A stretch of DNA of 64,000 nt from Merluccius polli (Eukaryota > Chordata > Actinopteri > Gadiformes > Merlucciidae): the NCBI GenBank assembly GCA_030340625.1, contig JAOPHQ010003128.1:477001-541000 (forward strand), given 5' to 3'. Numbering within the stretch: the first letter of the stretch is position 1; every line of letters begins with the position of its first letter. Of this stretch, positions 1 through 11,859 are shown piece after piece. Below the pieces are notes generated by a model. The model saw only the letters and a list, made by a program, of their open reading frames with translations. It did no database searches and had not been told where the DNA came from. Position numbers and translations under genes: made by a program.

Positions 1-261
1 CCCCCCCCCCCCCCCCGTCGGCCGTAGGTCCGCGGTGTGTTACTATTGCGCGCACCCCCCCCCCCCCCCCCCCCCCCTTCGGCCGTAGGTCCGCGGTGTG
101 TTACTATTGCGCGCACCCCGCCCCCCCGTTGGCCGTAGGTCTGCGGTGTGTTACTATTGCGCGCACCCCCCCCCCCCCCCCTTCGGCCGTAGGTCCGCGG
201 TGTGTTATCAATAAAGTGCTAAATTAGTCGATTACAAAAAGAATCGATAGCTGCAGCCCTA
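1..261. mobile_element. hAT-like element end carrying a poly-C minisatellite
   Basis: The right end reads GATAGCTGCAGCCCTA at 246-261, the kind of terminus (TAGGGCTGCA on the other strand) seen on abundant fish hAT elements, and it abruptly interrupts the BEL/Pao pol gene at 262. Positions 1-210 hold four units of a C-homopolymer tract followed by a conserved 35-40 bp spacer (CGGCCGTAGGTCCGCGG, then GTGTGTTACTATTGCGCGC). The other end lies outside the window, so the TSD cannot be checked. The hAT assignment rests on the terminal motif only. Confidence 0.5.
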
Positions 262-2759
262 CCTGTATCCTTGTCATACTCGGGAGATAAGGAGCCCAAA
301 CGGCTGGAGGTTGGTAAGGGTCGATCGGAGATGAGAGCTTTTACCTCTTCTGGGAATGACTCCAGCTGCGCCCGTTTTAGGAGGAGATTCTCAGCGGTGA
401 TGTAGTCAGCTGCTTCACTGGGTGAGTTAGAATCCGGATTGGCCGCCCCGTGAAGGGTCCGTGCCATTGTCTGCATGAGATCCTTCCATGTGGAGAACTG
501 GCTGACATCAGGGAGTTGATGATAGGTGTCGATAGACACATGTCCGCAGAAGGAGGATTTCTTCAGCTCGCTATCATCTGTCGCTGGATGGGATGATGGG
601 TTATTTGGCCAGTGACCCTCTGCGTGTCTTAGAAAATCAGGGCCTTGGTGCCAACGATGTGGTTGAGACAACTCTTTCAGGGTCTTGCCCCTTGTGATGT
701 CATCAGCAGGGTTGTTTGCACTATCCACATACCTCCAGTTATTCACCTCCGTCAGACTCTGGATCTCTGCCACACGTGTACCCACGAAGACCTTGTATCG
801 ACAAGATTCTGACCTGATCCAGTGTAGAACCGTGGTGGAGTCGGACCAGAGTGTGATCTTCCTGATGGGTAAGGTGAGCTCAGTGTGGAGGATGCTGGCT
901 AGTTGTGCACCGGTAAGTGCAGCACTGAGCTCTAACCGTGGCATGGACAGCTGCTTCTTTGGCGCCACACGAGACCTGGCCAGGATGAAGGAGACATGAA
1001 CTTCCTTCTGAGCGTCTTCTGTCCGTAAGTAGGCAATAGACCTGTAAGCCCTCTCCGAAGCGTCGCAGAAGATGTGCAAATCTCTGCTGGATGTTGGTGA
1101 GTCTGTAGACGCTGGTGCATAACATCTGGGAATTTCCATCTGGATGAGGTCTGGAATCTCTCGTTCCCAGGCAAGCCATCTGTCACGGAGGCTCTGTGGC
1201 TGGATCGGATCATCCCAACCAATTTGTTCCTTCCAAAGATCCTGAACCAGAATCTTGGCTCTGGTGGTAAATGGTACTATATAACCTAGCGGGTCATATT
1301 GGCAGGCAAGTACCTTGTAGACGTTTCTCAACGTAGGTTCAATTTCCTCCACCAGTCTATGTTTGTACTTCAGGCTGTCACGGAGGCAATCCCATCGTAG
1401 CCCAAGAGTTGGCTCTTGAAGGTCTGTGCTGGATTGGGACAGCCATAACTCACTGCTCTCGGATCTGATGTCGGATGGAAGGTGTTCAATGACTGCCGGG
1501 ACGTTACCAGCCCACTGGTGTATCTCGAAGCCCCCGGTGTGGAGTAACTGGCACAGACCATCGACAAGATCCTTTGCTTCCTCCTTTGAGTGAGTGCTGT
1601 GGAGACAGTTATCCATGTAGAACGACTGCTCGACACAATCAACAAGATAGCTGTTGGACTCACTTGTGTCTTGGACGTGCTGCTGCAGGGCATAGATGTC
1701 ACAGCAAGTGCTGCACGTAGTGCCGAAAGGCAGGACTTGCCATTCGTAGACCTTTGGCTCTTCGGTCCTCTTCATATCCCGCCAGATGAAGCACAGAACT
1801 GGTTGGTCGGCTGGCAGAAGACGTATCTGGTGGAACATCCCTTTTATATCACCACTCACTGCAACAGGGTACTGCCGGAACCGAATGAGGACTCCTAGCA
1901 GCGATGGGCCTAGGGCAGGTCCAGGGAGGAGAAGGTCGTTGAGAGACTTCCCTCCGTACTGAAATGAGCAGTTAAAGACGATCCTGTCTTTGTTGTTGTG
2001 CCGCACCATATGGTGAGGTATAAACCACGATTCTGAGGTTAATGTCACTGCCTTGGGTGGAACCTCTGCTACATAGCCCATCTTCTCTAGTTTCTGGATC
2101 TCCTGACAATAGACCTCAGCGCGCTGTTGATCTTTAGCGAGTCTCCTCTCAGTGCTACGAAGACTTGGCAACACTGCTCCCATAGGAGCTTGAAGAGTGG
2201 TGGAGCTGTCTCGGCGAAGCAGCGGCGTAGCATATCTTTGGACCCCGTCAACATTGACCCTGACAGTGGATGCCTGGAGCAGGTTTAAGGCTTGCTGATC
2301 TTGCTTTGATCGGGTCACCTGCTTCTCGCTTGAATAAGGCAGTGTATCAATTTGCCAAAGACGTTCAACGTTCTTAAAGAGCTCAGAGGTAGGCGAGACA
2401 GTCGCTGTAAACAGGCACTGCTGCTTGGATGCAGGAACTTGTTTGATACTGGTGGGACCTTGAAGTGACCAGCCGAGCTTGGTGGGGACTGCAATGGGCC
2501 CCCCTGAAGGGCCCAACCCACCGGCTCTATAGGTGTCAAGAGATGAGGCATGTCAGATCCAATGAGCAGCAGCGTAGTCTACAGGAGGCAAAGGTAGGTT
2601 TCGAAGGTGCTTATATCTCCGTTGGAGAGTTCTCACTGGATAAGAATGTTCTGAAAGTCCCAGGTTGTCAGCGGTGAATGCCTGATGTATGTGGTACTTC
2701 CTTTCAGGTTTGGTCAGGGAAGACACGTAGAAGGCAACTGAGGCACCGTGAAGCTGCAC
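262..2759 (-). pseudogene. BEL/Pao pol: reverse transcriptase and RNase H, frameshifted and truncated
   Basis: The main open stretch (2516 down to 262, about 750 residues) contains RT motifs: KDRIVFNCSF near residue 175, the pocket motif VLPFGTT near 260, and FYMDNCL near 300, the BEL form of the YxDD catalytic box. RNase H follows with IFCDASERAY near 485 and LWSDSTTVLHWI near 560. After about residue 740 the text LSPEYDKDTG is the point where BEL proteins pass into the integrase-linked region; a hAT end replaces it, and the last dozen codons of the open frame lie in that hAT. Upstream, the segment 2553-2759 is the protease-RT linker in another frame, so at least two to three frameshifts (around 2510, 2555 and 2770) separate protease from RT. 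RT copies element RNA into DNA; this copy is inactive. Confidence 0.85.
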
Positions 2760-2777
2760 TACATCTTGGTGAACAGT

Positions 2778-4952
2778 TCAAAGGGTAAGTGTTTCAGGCT
2801 GTGCGGTGAGGTTCAGGCGTTGCACAGCATGTGGCAAGATGATGCTTTGCTCCGAGCCGTCGTCTAGTACTGCATAGGTCTCCAGTACTCTGTCTTGATT
2901 ATGAAGTAAGACTTTCACAACTTTCAACATCACCTTGGGGGATCTGTTTGGTCTATCCAGGTACACCTTTGCAGTCGGAGTGGTCACCATGAGGACACTC
3001 TTCTGGCTTTGCTGGACTGCATCGTGCAGTACTGTTAGATGTTGCTCTTTACAGGTATTGCACGGTCGCTTGAGGGTGCAAACCTCGGGCTTGTGAGTTC
3101 GTCCACACTTCCAACACCGCTGTCCATCCGTTATCCACCTCACAATCTGATTTGTGTTCAGTTTCTTGAACTCTGTGCAAGCGTTCAGGAAGTGTTCTTT
3201 ATTGTTGCAGTGGGGACAGTATGGTTTGGGCTTGGATGAGGACTTTGGTTGTGCAAACTGTCGTATGGCGCCTTGGTCGCTACTGGCAGTGAGGAGGAAT
3301 GCTGTCGATTTCTCCTTCGATTTGTTGAAGGGACATTGGTCCTTGTTCAGTGACCTGGGTGCTTCATAGTTATAAAGTGAAGCTGCTCGACTTGCTATGC
3401 GTTTAGCTTGGGATTTCATCTGTAGCCAGGAGCTCAGATCAGGTTGGGTGTAAGTTTGGTCGGTACCTGTCCGAAGAATACCTTGGTTCAGGCAGTATTC
3501 CACAAACCCATCACGATAGCTTGGCGGCATCTTGCTCAGTAGTCGGTCGACATGGGATCCACATCGGAGTTCGTAGCCGTTCTGACACTCCAGGGTCTTA
3601 AGCATGCCTACCAGTGACTGGATGGATAAGGTGAATGCATCAAAGGCTTCAGAGTCACCGAACTTGAGGGCTGGAGTGTTTAGGATTGCACCCAATTCGC
3701 TTTGGACGAGCTGACGAGGTTGACCATACTTGTCCTGTAGAGCCTGCATAGCTGCTGTATATGGTCTTGAGTCATACATGTAGGCTTTGGCTAGTTGGAG
3801 AGCACTCTGTAACTTCAGGTGTCCAGGGAGTACTTGGTATTTGTACTGCTCGTTCAAGTGCAGATGGCTGTTTAGCAGGTTATCGAGCGCCATCTTCAAT
3901 AAGGCAAAGTCACTTTCTTTGCCGCTCTCAAAGCAGGGAATCATAGGTTTGGGAATGCCGTAGGATGTGGCGGTGAATGGGAACACATCAGCTGCCTGTG
4001 GCTGTCGTGGACTGGATTGAGGCAAGGCTGAAGTGGAGAACAACGCTGCCTGGACAGGGTAGGTGAAGGCTGAGTTGGATGGGTGATACCGTGGAGTGGA
4101 GGCCAGGTTGTAGTTTACAGGTGCTAAGCTAGAAGGCAAGGATGCAGGAGGAAAAGCAGACTGTAGCAGTGGAGGAAGAGGTGGATACTGCATAGGAGAC
4201 GGAGCCAGAGGTACGGAAGGCGGAGCTGCATGGAGCACTGGAGGCGGCGGCAAGGCCGCAGGAGGTGGAACCACAATCGCTGGAGGCGGAGTTGTGTAGA
4301 GCACTGGAGGCGGCGCCAAGGCCGCAGGAGGTGGAACCACAATCGCTGGTGGCGGAGTTGTGTAGAGCACTGGAGGTGGAGGCACAGGGTTACTTGCGTT
4401 GCTATGATCTGATGGACATGGTGAGGATCTGGCACCAATGGGATCCTGTGGTTTCTCTTTGAGGAGAGAAGTGACCATCTTAGCTATCTCCAGCTCATTC
4501 ATACTCATCTTTAGCTGTCTTCGCCTCTCCAGCTGTCTAGTTAGCGACTCTTGTGCTCTAATGGCTTCCTCTTGTAGCTGTTGGGCTTCTCGGGCTTGAG
4601 TTTGAAGTCGCTGATGCTCATGTTCTATTTGTTGATCCTCCTCTATGTGCTGCTGTAACTCCTCAAGCTTCATTTCTTTTACTCGCTCCTCAAGCTGGGC
4701 TGTTTCTAGCTCTGATAAAGTAATAGAGCTGAGTCTGCTCATGGCTGAGTGAGATGACCGTATGGACCCGAAATTGGAGCTCCTCCGAGATGAGCATGAT
4801 TTCCGGCTAGGTGAGCTCTGGGTGGTGGTGTGGGTTTGTCCCTCTGGAGGGAGAGTTGCCACCACATAGTCACTCAGGTAAGCTGGGGGGCGACGCTCTC
4901 TCTGTGAAGCACGTTGGGGTGCAGGCTCAGCCTGGGCATCTGTAGGATCCAT
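2778..4952 (-). CDS. BEL/Pao Gag with start of aspartic protease
   Basis: This is a 724-residue open frame beginning with MDPTDAQAEP. Residues about 70-160 are charged and Gln/Glu-rich with heptad-like spacing, a likely coiled coil. Residues about 185-260 are a proline-rich stretch containing a duplicated 21-residue unit (PPPVLYTTPPPAIVV). The capsid-like region follows. At about 577-640 there are three zinc-knuckle-like motifs: CPHCNNKEHFLNAC, CWKCGRTHKPEVC and CNTCKEQHLTVLH. LDDGSEQSII near 696 is the BEL-type aspartic protease active site (DDG rather than DTG). Gag packages element RNA and the protease would process the polyprotein. The frame closes just downstream of the protease motif because of frameshifts; the gag itself looks intact, suggesting fairly recent activity. 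The start was chosen as the first Met, 91 bp after the LTR. Confidence 0.85.
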   Translation of the reverse strand: MDPTDAQAEPAPQRASQRERRPPAYLSDYVVATLPPEGQTHTTTQSSPSRKSCSSRRSSNFGSIRSSHSAMSRLSSITLSELETAQLEERVKEMKLEELQQHIEEDQQIEHEHQRLQTQAREAQQLQEEAIRAQESLTRQLERRRQLKMSMNELEIAKMVTSLLKEKPQDPIGARSSPCPSDHSNASNPVPPPPVLYTTPPPAIVVPPPAALAPPPVLYTTPPPAIVVPPPAALPPPPVLHAAPPSVPLAPSPMQYPPLPPLLQSAFPPASLPSSLAPVNYNLASTPRYHPSNSAFTYPVQAALFSTSALPQSSPRQPQAADVFPFTATSYGIPKPMIPCFESGKESDFALLKMALDNLLNSHLHLNEQYKYQVLPGHLKLQSALQLAKAYMYDSRPYTAAMQALQDKYGQPRQLVQSELGAILNTPALKFGDSEAFDAFTLSIQSLVGMLKTLECQNGYELRCGSHVDRLLSKMPPSYRDGFVEYCLNQGILRTGTDQTYTQPDLSSWLQMKSQAKRIASRAASLYNYEAPRSLNKDQCPFNKSKEKSTAFLLTASSDQGAIRQFAQPKSSSKPKPYCPHCNNKEHFLNACTEFKKLNTNQIVRWITDGQRCWKCGRTHKPEVCTLKRPCNTCKEQHLTVLHDAVQQSQKSVLMVTTPTAKVYLDRPNRSPKVMLKVVKVLLHNQDRVLETYAVLDDGSEQSIILPHAVQRLNLTAQPETLTL

Positions 4953-5043
4953 ACCTTGGTTGTTACTCTAATCCGGCTCGAAGGACCATGAAAGGGAGAG
5001 AATGGGTCGTCTCCAGGAATTTAACTGGTTTAGAGTGGCAAGG

Positions 5044-5668
5044 TGTGGGGTTGGTGTTCCTATTGAAGAACGCGGATACAGATGTCCTGTTTTGATTGAT
5101 TTATTTGACTGTGGTCTGTAATAATGCTAAGTAATAATCAGTACAGTAAACACCATACATAAACACAAATACAGATGCACAATATAATACGGTAACTAAG
5201 GTTGCAAAGGACTGTATTCAGTACTCAAGTATATCACAGGGATCATATAACATACACAAATCAACCACACGATGCATACAGACAGCGTGACCTAGCTTAT
5301 TAGCTTTAACGACGCTGATCACAACAACAACAGAGATAGCATTAACTAATGCCCAACTAAACAGTACACAATGTTAGCATTCATACAGTATAATGTCGTT
5401 TATCTCACCTTATTGCATCTACACACAGCAATAAACCAGGGAAGTAAAGGTGAATGTTGAGAAAAGGCAAGGAGATTACAGTATATCCACCGGAGAAAAG
5501 GCATAACAACACGGCGTTTCACACACGTGTGGTGCATTCATTAGCGTCAGAACGGCTATGGTGCGTTCAAGAGCATGGGACATATGGAAACTTACCGAGA
5601 ACAGGCTATTACTGAATGGAACTAACGCAAGAAACAATATAACAATACGTTAACAATGTGGGCTTTCT

Positions 5669-5672
<4 letters not shown>
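5044..5672 (-). repeat. Candidate 5' LTR of the BEL/Pao element
   Basis: Read on the minus strand, the segment begins TGTTAGAAAGCCC directly against a (TA)n tract and ends CACCAACCCCACA about 90 bp before the gag start. It is non-coding, about 629 bp, with an AATAAA-type signal near its end. The TG...CA ends and position fit an LTR. No second LTR is in the window to confirm the borders. Confidence 0.45.

Positions 5673-5724
<52 letters not shown>
5673..5724. repeat. (TA)n microsatellite
   Basis: A pure TA run separates the BEL LTR from the TIR element. It probably is the left half of one TA tract into which that element inserted. Confidence 0.95.
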
Positions 5725-5727
<3 letters not shown>

Positions 5728-6805
5728 GGGTCGCGTTAACCGAATATTTTCCGCCATTGACCGTTTTTTTTAAACGGTGACGGAAAAAACTGAGGGCCGT
5801 CGGTCATTTTGACAGATTGCATTTCACACCCTGACCACTTGGTGGCGATGAGCATATTAATTGGCTCTTGTAGAAGAAGAAAAGTAGAAAAGAAGAAAGA
5901 AACAACAAACCCACTTGAAACAAGCGGGCACGCGAGGAACCTAGAAGCTAGGGTTGGGCGATGGCCCTTAAATTGGCAGTTGACGATGTTTACAGTAAAA
6001 CATCGTGATGGACGATGATATCGTCGTCGGGGGGCGGGGCCGTTAATAGGCGGCCCACGAAGCGGGCCACCTATTAACGGCATGGACCAAGCGGTTCTGG
6101 ACCAGGAAGGAGACATGAACACTTTTAATAATCCTATAACCGTATAATCAGGGCTTGTTGCGACCACGGATGTATTCGGTTTGCGATGCTCATGCCTTCT
6201 TATTTTTATGTTTTACTTTTTGCTCGACTAATGAAAACGTATTCAACTAAGCCTCCGTCGATCGACTAAGCCGACTATTAGGGGGCAGCCCTAGTTAACT
6301 TACAGCACTTTATGTGGACCATTAGTTATATTTTCAATTTATTTACAGAGCAATCCCTGCAAAGTTTTTAGGTAATAACTATAGAAGAGACTATAGGATT
6401 AGTGTGTGTCGGACGAGGGGGGCGTGGCATCACGATGGTGGCTCTCCATCGTGATGTCAGTCAGCCATCACGATGGACAAGGACATCGTCCATCGGCACA
6501 ACCCTACTAGAAGCCCCACTATACGCAAATTATCCGCGTGATGACAGTCAAGCCCCACTATACGCGAATCGCCTGGCGGCCGATATTCTTACATATTATT
6601 CTGCTTGATGTGTGTATCCACGGTGTGGATTATTTGTTCAGCTTGTTTGGACTGAATATTAATTAAAAATGAATTAAAATTAAATGCTATTGAACATGTC
6701 ATTATTATCATTTAAAAAATTAAAGTGACCGGTAAAATAGATTATGACGGGATTTTTATGACCCTGTCAGTCAAAATGACGGACAACGAAAAAGTCTAGC
6801 GCAAC

Positions 6806-6810
<5 letters not shown>
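5725..6810. mobile_element. Non-autonomous TIR DNA transposon, copy 1 (CAGRGGTYGCG family)
   Basis: The left end is CAGGGGTCGCGTTA and the right end, reverse-complemented, is CAGAGGTTGCGCTA. Both ends lie in (TA)n, so an 8-bp TSD would be ATATATAT but cannot be distinguished from the repeat. There is no transposase. The element contains a nested hAT (5949-6506). CAG-type ends suggest a hAT-like superfamily, but this is not proven. A second copy of the same element forms the shell of the large nest at 10783-32354. Confidence 0.75.
5949..6506. mobile_element. Nested hAT-like element with perfect 8-bp TSD
   Basis: The ends are TAGGGTTGGGCGATGG and (reverse-complemented) TAGGGTTGTGCCGATGG, flanked on both sides by the identical octamer CTAGAAGC (5941-5948 and 6507-6514). 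An 8-bp TSD and such ends are typical of hAT transposons. It carries internal palindromes (around 6040-6085 and 6420-6500) and near 6240-6295 a stretch ending GGGGGCAGCCCTA that looks like the end of yet another hAT. No coding capacity is visible. Confidence 0.75.

Positions 6811-6856
<46 letters not shown>
6811..6856. repeat. (TA)n microsatellite
   Basis: Right-hand TA flank of TIR element copy 1; matches the left flank. Confidence 0.9.
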
Positions 6857-6960
6857 CATATTTGATATATATGATATATATGACATGGCTAATGCTAATG
6901 TCCTTCTGCAACTTCTTACCCCATTCTCCCTATTTATTTATTTTATGTTCACCCAAAAAG

Positions 6961-7095
6961 CTCAAGCCCTGGCTGCAGTCAAGTTTGATGGAGAATCTTT
7001 CTGAGGGTTCACTGGACAATGACACATTGAAGAGGACCCCAGTGAACAATGGATTTATTTATTCATCATTCACCCAGAACGGTGCCGATGTTTGA
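6961..7095 (+). CDS. Possible terminal coding exon of an unidentified host gene
   Basis: A pyrimidine-rich run ending in CCCAAAAAG precedes an open stretch of 44 codons (starting LKPWLQSSLMEN and ending FTQNGADV, then TGA). The sequence is of ordinary composition, unlike the surrounding repeats, and is followed by about 2.2 kb of AT-rich sequence resembling a 3' UTR. No TE-like motif is present. If real, upstream exons lie left of the window or were separated by the TE cluster at 1-6.8 kb. A second possible acceptor is the CAG at 6976-6978. I cannot name the protein. Confidence 0.4.
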   Translation, partial: LKPWLQSSLMENLSEGSLDNDTLKRTPVNNGFIYSSFTQNGADV

Positions 7096-9365
7096 GGATG
7101 TCTTTCTGGAGGGAAAGATGTTTAACGGTTGACTTTCTTCAAATCCAAGAGGCCAAAGTCAGCTTTAATGTATTTGTCTCCACGACTCCCCTATGACAGG
7201 TCACACACATATTTTCACACCCAAATGGGTCCAGAAAAAAGCTATGTCTCCTGCACATTTCCGACAAATTATATTTTATTGACTGACCACAGGGGGAAAA
7301 AAAGATATACATAAAAATTAATGAATACATAGATAAAATATGCTGATATTTAACAACTTATTTAGCATGAGTCAGCAAAGTAGAGTAAAAGTGGTTTACA
7401 TAAAGATGATTGAGTGGTTCTTCATATATCTACTATCAGCTGAAGGGTCCTAAAAAGTGTGACTGTGTACTTTGTGAGACTAGATTTTTTTAAAGCAAGA
7501 AATCTAACCCTACCAGGCCTACAGGGCTGTTGACATGAACTGGGTCAACAAGGATTGTTGCTTGTTGATCAATGTGAGATTTTTATAATGGTTCTACATA
7601 ACACACTCAGATTTTTTTAAAAGGAGAGAGAGCTTATTTTGAACTCACTATGAAGCCTAACTTAAACCTGACCCCCACCCTTTTAAGCAAATGTCTTTTA
7701 CACAAAACCTTTGTTAGCCTTTTTATATTTATATTTGCCTGAAGGAGTACCATCACCTCACACAAACCACTGTGTCTAATAAAACTATATCTTTATTTTT
7801 TATCTTTAAATTAGTTTGAATCATAGCCCTCAATATTTTTCATCACTAGTTAAAGTTTTATGGACATACATTCATAATCTTTATATTTAATGTGAACAAC
7901 TATTAGAGAAAATAGAAGTGACCTTAGAAGTGTAAGTCTGCTAATTGAAACGTGTACGGATAGGCCAGCAGATTACAATTCCCTCATGTAATAGTTGCAT
8001 CTGTAGTTATCATATCATATAATGTAGTGCCATATAATTCCTGTATATTTTGGATAAAGAATAGCTTTTAATCAGATTGATATTATGTTGACACACTGAT
8101 CAGTGCATTTCATTTTGATTTGGTGAACCTCTAATAACAATATGTTTATCATGTTACAAATGTCACTCAAAGTTACCAGTCAAAAATACATACAATACAG
8201 CAATCTCTCTTCCTAAAAATTCTAAACCTAAAAGAGAAAAAAAAGTCAAGTCAAGTCAAGATTGGACTCCTCTGATGCAGTCGCATTCCTTTGTGGTTAG
8301 GTTTTGTAGCTCTTCAATAAAGAGATCACAGGGTGTCCCAAAAGTGTAGATACACCAGACTGTCAAAACAGTGCTTATTTTGAAATGACAAGTAGAACTA
8401 GGCTCTTACTACTTCTCCCTGTAGTTTCTCTCTAACCTCTATTTGACCTAACAACAAAATGGCCCACGATTGAAGAGGTGATTTTGTAGGATAATACATG
8501 TACTCTGAATCAGAAATGTGTTGACATGGAAAACAAACAAAAGGGAATTTGTATGTTCAGTAAGTGGTTTGTGGATGTCACTAAGCAAAAACAAAACATA
8601 CATGTTAAGAGAATATTTCTATTTTTTCTTGTCATATGAGAAATGGATTAATGTAATTAAAAGAGGCAGTGCATTATTTTTTTTAGATGTATGCATATCT
8701 AATGTCAACTAGAAGATTTCGGCTGACAGAATAGATTTTTACACACAATTCCACAATGTTAAGCATTTTCACAACTAAAGGGGAGAAATTAATATTGATG
8801 AGATATATTTTTTTAATTTATTGGTTTTGAACATTGTCTTGTAACATGAAAATATGGGTATTTTTTGAGTAATTGGCATTAGATGCATTGAGAAATTGGA
8901 CAACAAGTAAGTTTTGGATATTTGATAATATAATGTAGCATTTATGGCTGATGAAAAATGAAACGTGTATTGGTCAATAATATTTCCAATTTCAACCACC
9001 TTCATCTTGATATCAATATTAACCATTGTTATACAGAACTGCTTGAACTATGCAAACGTTAAAAATCAGTCTGCTTGTTTAAGGAATATCTTGCAATAAA
9101 GTGAATGTATACAGATAAAGTGTTTCTCTAGAAGCTTTCGGATTTCCCACAGTATTTCATTTATGATAATACATGTGTTGCTGTCTGGAATGATTATCTT
9201 TGCTGTTATTTTATTGATCATGATTATCACTGCCAAAAATAATGATACTACTGAAGTTAATTGCTCACCAACTCTTTCTCAATAGCTTTCTTTGTTTATA
9301 TACCTTGAATGTGTTACATCAAACTTAATGTATATCTGAATAAATAAAGTAAAATAAAAACACAA
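7096..9365 (+). other. AT-rich non-coding stretch, likely 3' UTR of the preceding exon
   Basis: No convincing ORF, TIR or LTR is visible. Several polyadenylation-like signals occur, the strongest a cluster AATAAATAAAGTAAAATAAA at 9341-9360. Low GC and lack of TE ends make it resemble host 3' UTR or intergenic sequence. Confidence 0.35.
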
Positions 9366-10785
<1,420 letters not shown>

Positions 10786-11859
10786 GGGTCGCGTTAACCG
10801 AATATTTTCCGTCATTGACCGTTTTTTTAAAACGGTGACGGAAAAATCTGAGGGCCGTCCGTCATTTTGTTGACAGATTGCATTTCACACCCTGACCACT
10901 TGGTGGCGATGAGCATATTAATTGGCTTTTGTAGAAGAAGAAAAGTAGAAAAGAAGAAAGAAACAACAAACCCACTTGAAACATTTGATTACGCGCAAGC
11001 GGGCACGCGAGGAACCTAGAAGCTAGGGTTGGGCGATGGCCCTTCTTATGTAGGCAATGCCAGAGCTATAGAGAAAACAGAGTTGCGACACGCTTTGATG
11101 TCGCCGCTAGGGCTGTCATGTGGTTCATGTAAGCCTCAATAGTTCCAAACAAACCGCAAGCTGCCATAGCGGTCATTGTCTTGTCATGGTAAATATCTAA
11201 ATAAAACACGTTTTTTAACCGTTTTTGCGCTAGAATAGTTTTTGTGCTTGAATAATAATAATAATGATAATAATGATAATAATAATAGTAAACCTTTGGA
11301 GGGAAACGTTCGTGTTAGCTTGGCTAGGTTACTTACGTGAGTGATGCTAACTTTACAAGGTTGGTTGTTCTGTATTTGCACTTAGATAAACAAGTTACCA
11401 TTACCATTTAATTTTTACTATTATTATTGCACTCTTAGCACTTACCTGTTTTGTGAAATGTCAGCTTTTCCAAAGTACGTTTTATCTTTAGTACCAAGTT
11501 TAGTTATTTTAAAAGGACATGTAGGAGACTAAAGGACATTTAGTTATTTTTGTAGGACATGCATCAGAACCATGGAGATTTTAAGATGGAGCCATGTATC
11601 AGATCTATCAAACAACCACTAATTATGCTTGAATATGATCAGTCAAAATCTAACTCTACAAGCAACTATTCACACTTGCAATTTATGTTAGAGCTGATGG
11701 ACTGGAATACGTATGACTGGTACAAAAGTTGTTAAATAAACAAGATTTTTATTAAAGAATTATTGAAACAAGAACGTGTGTGTGTGTGTACGTGCACGCG
11801 TGTGTGTAAGAAAAAATAGGAATAATAATATACACAACATACAACAAAAGTTTATTTCA

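Larger units (their letters stand above)
262..5672 (-). mobile_element. BEL/Pao LTR retrotransposon, 3' truncated
   Basis: On the minus strand the order is a candidate 5' LTR (5672-5044), a short leader, gag-protease (4952-2778), then reverse transcriptase and RNase H (2759-262). The element stops just before the integrase zinc-binding region, where the hAT-like end at 1-261 begins, so integrase and 3' LTR are missing here. Gag-pro is still one open frame while pol carries about three frameshifts. BEL/Pao identity follows from the aspartic-protease, RT and RNase H motifs described in the separate entries. It is incomplete and cannot move by itself. Confidence 0.85.

Noticed and set aside
4124..4462. 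Plus- and minus-strand ORFs overlapping the gag proline-rich segment
   Set aside because: They are shadow frames of the duplicated proline-rich repeat in gag, not separate genes.
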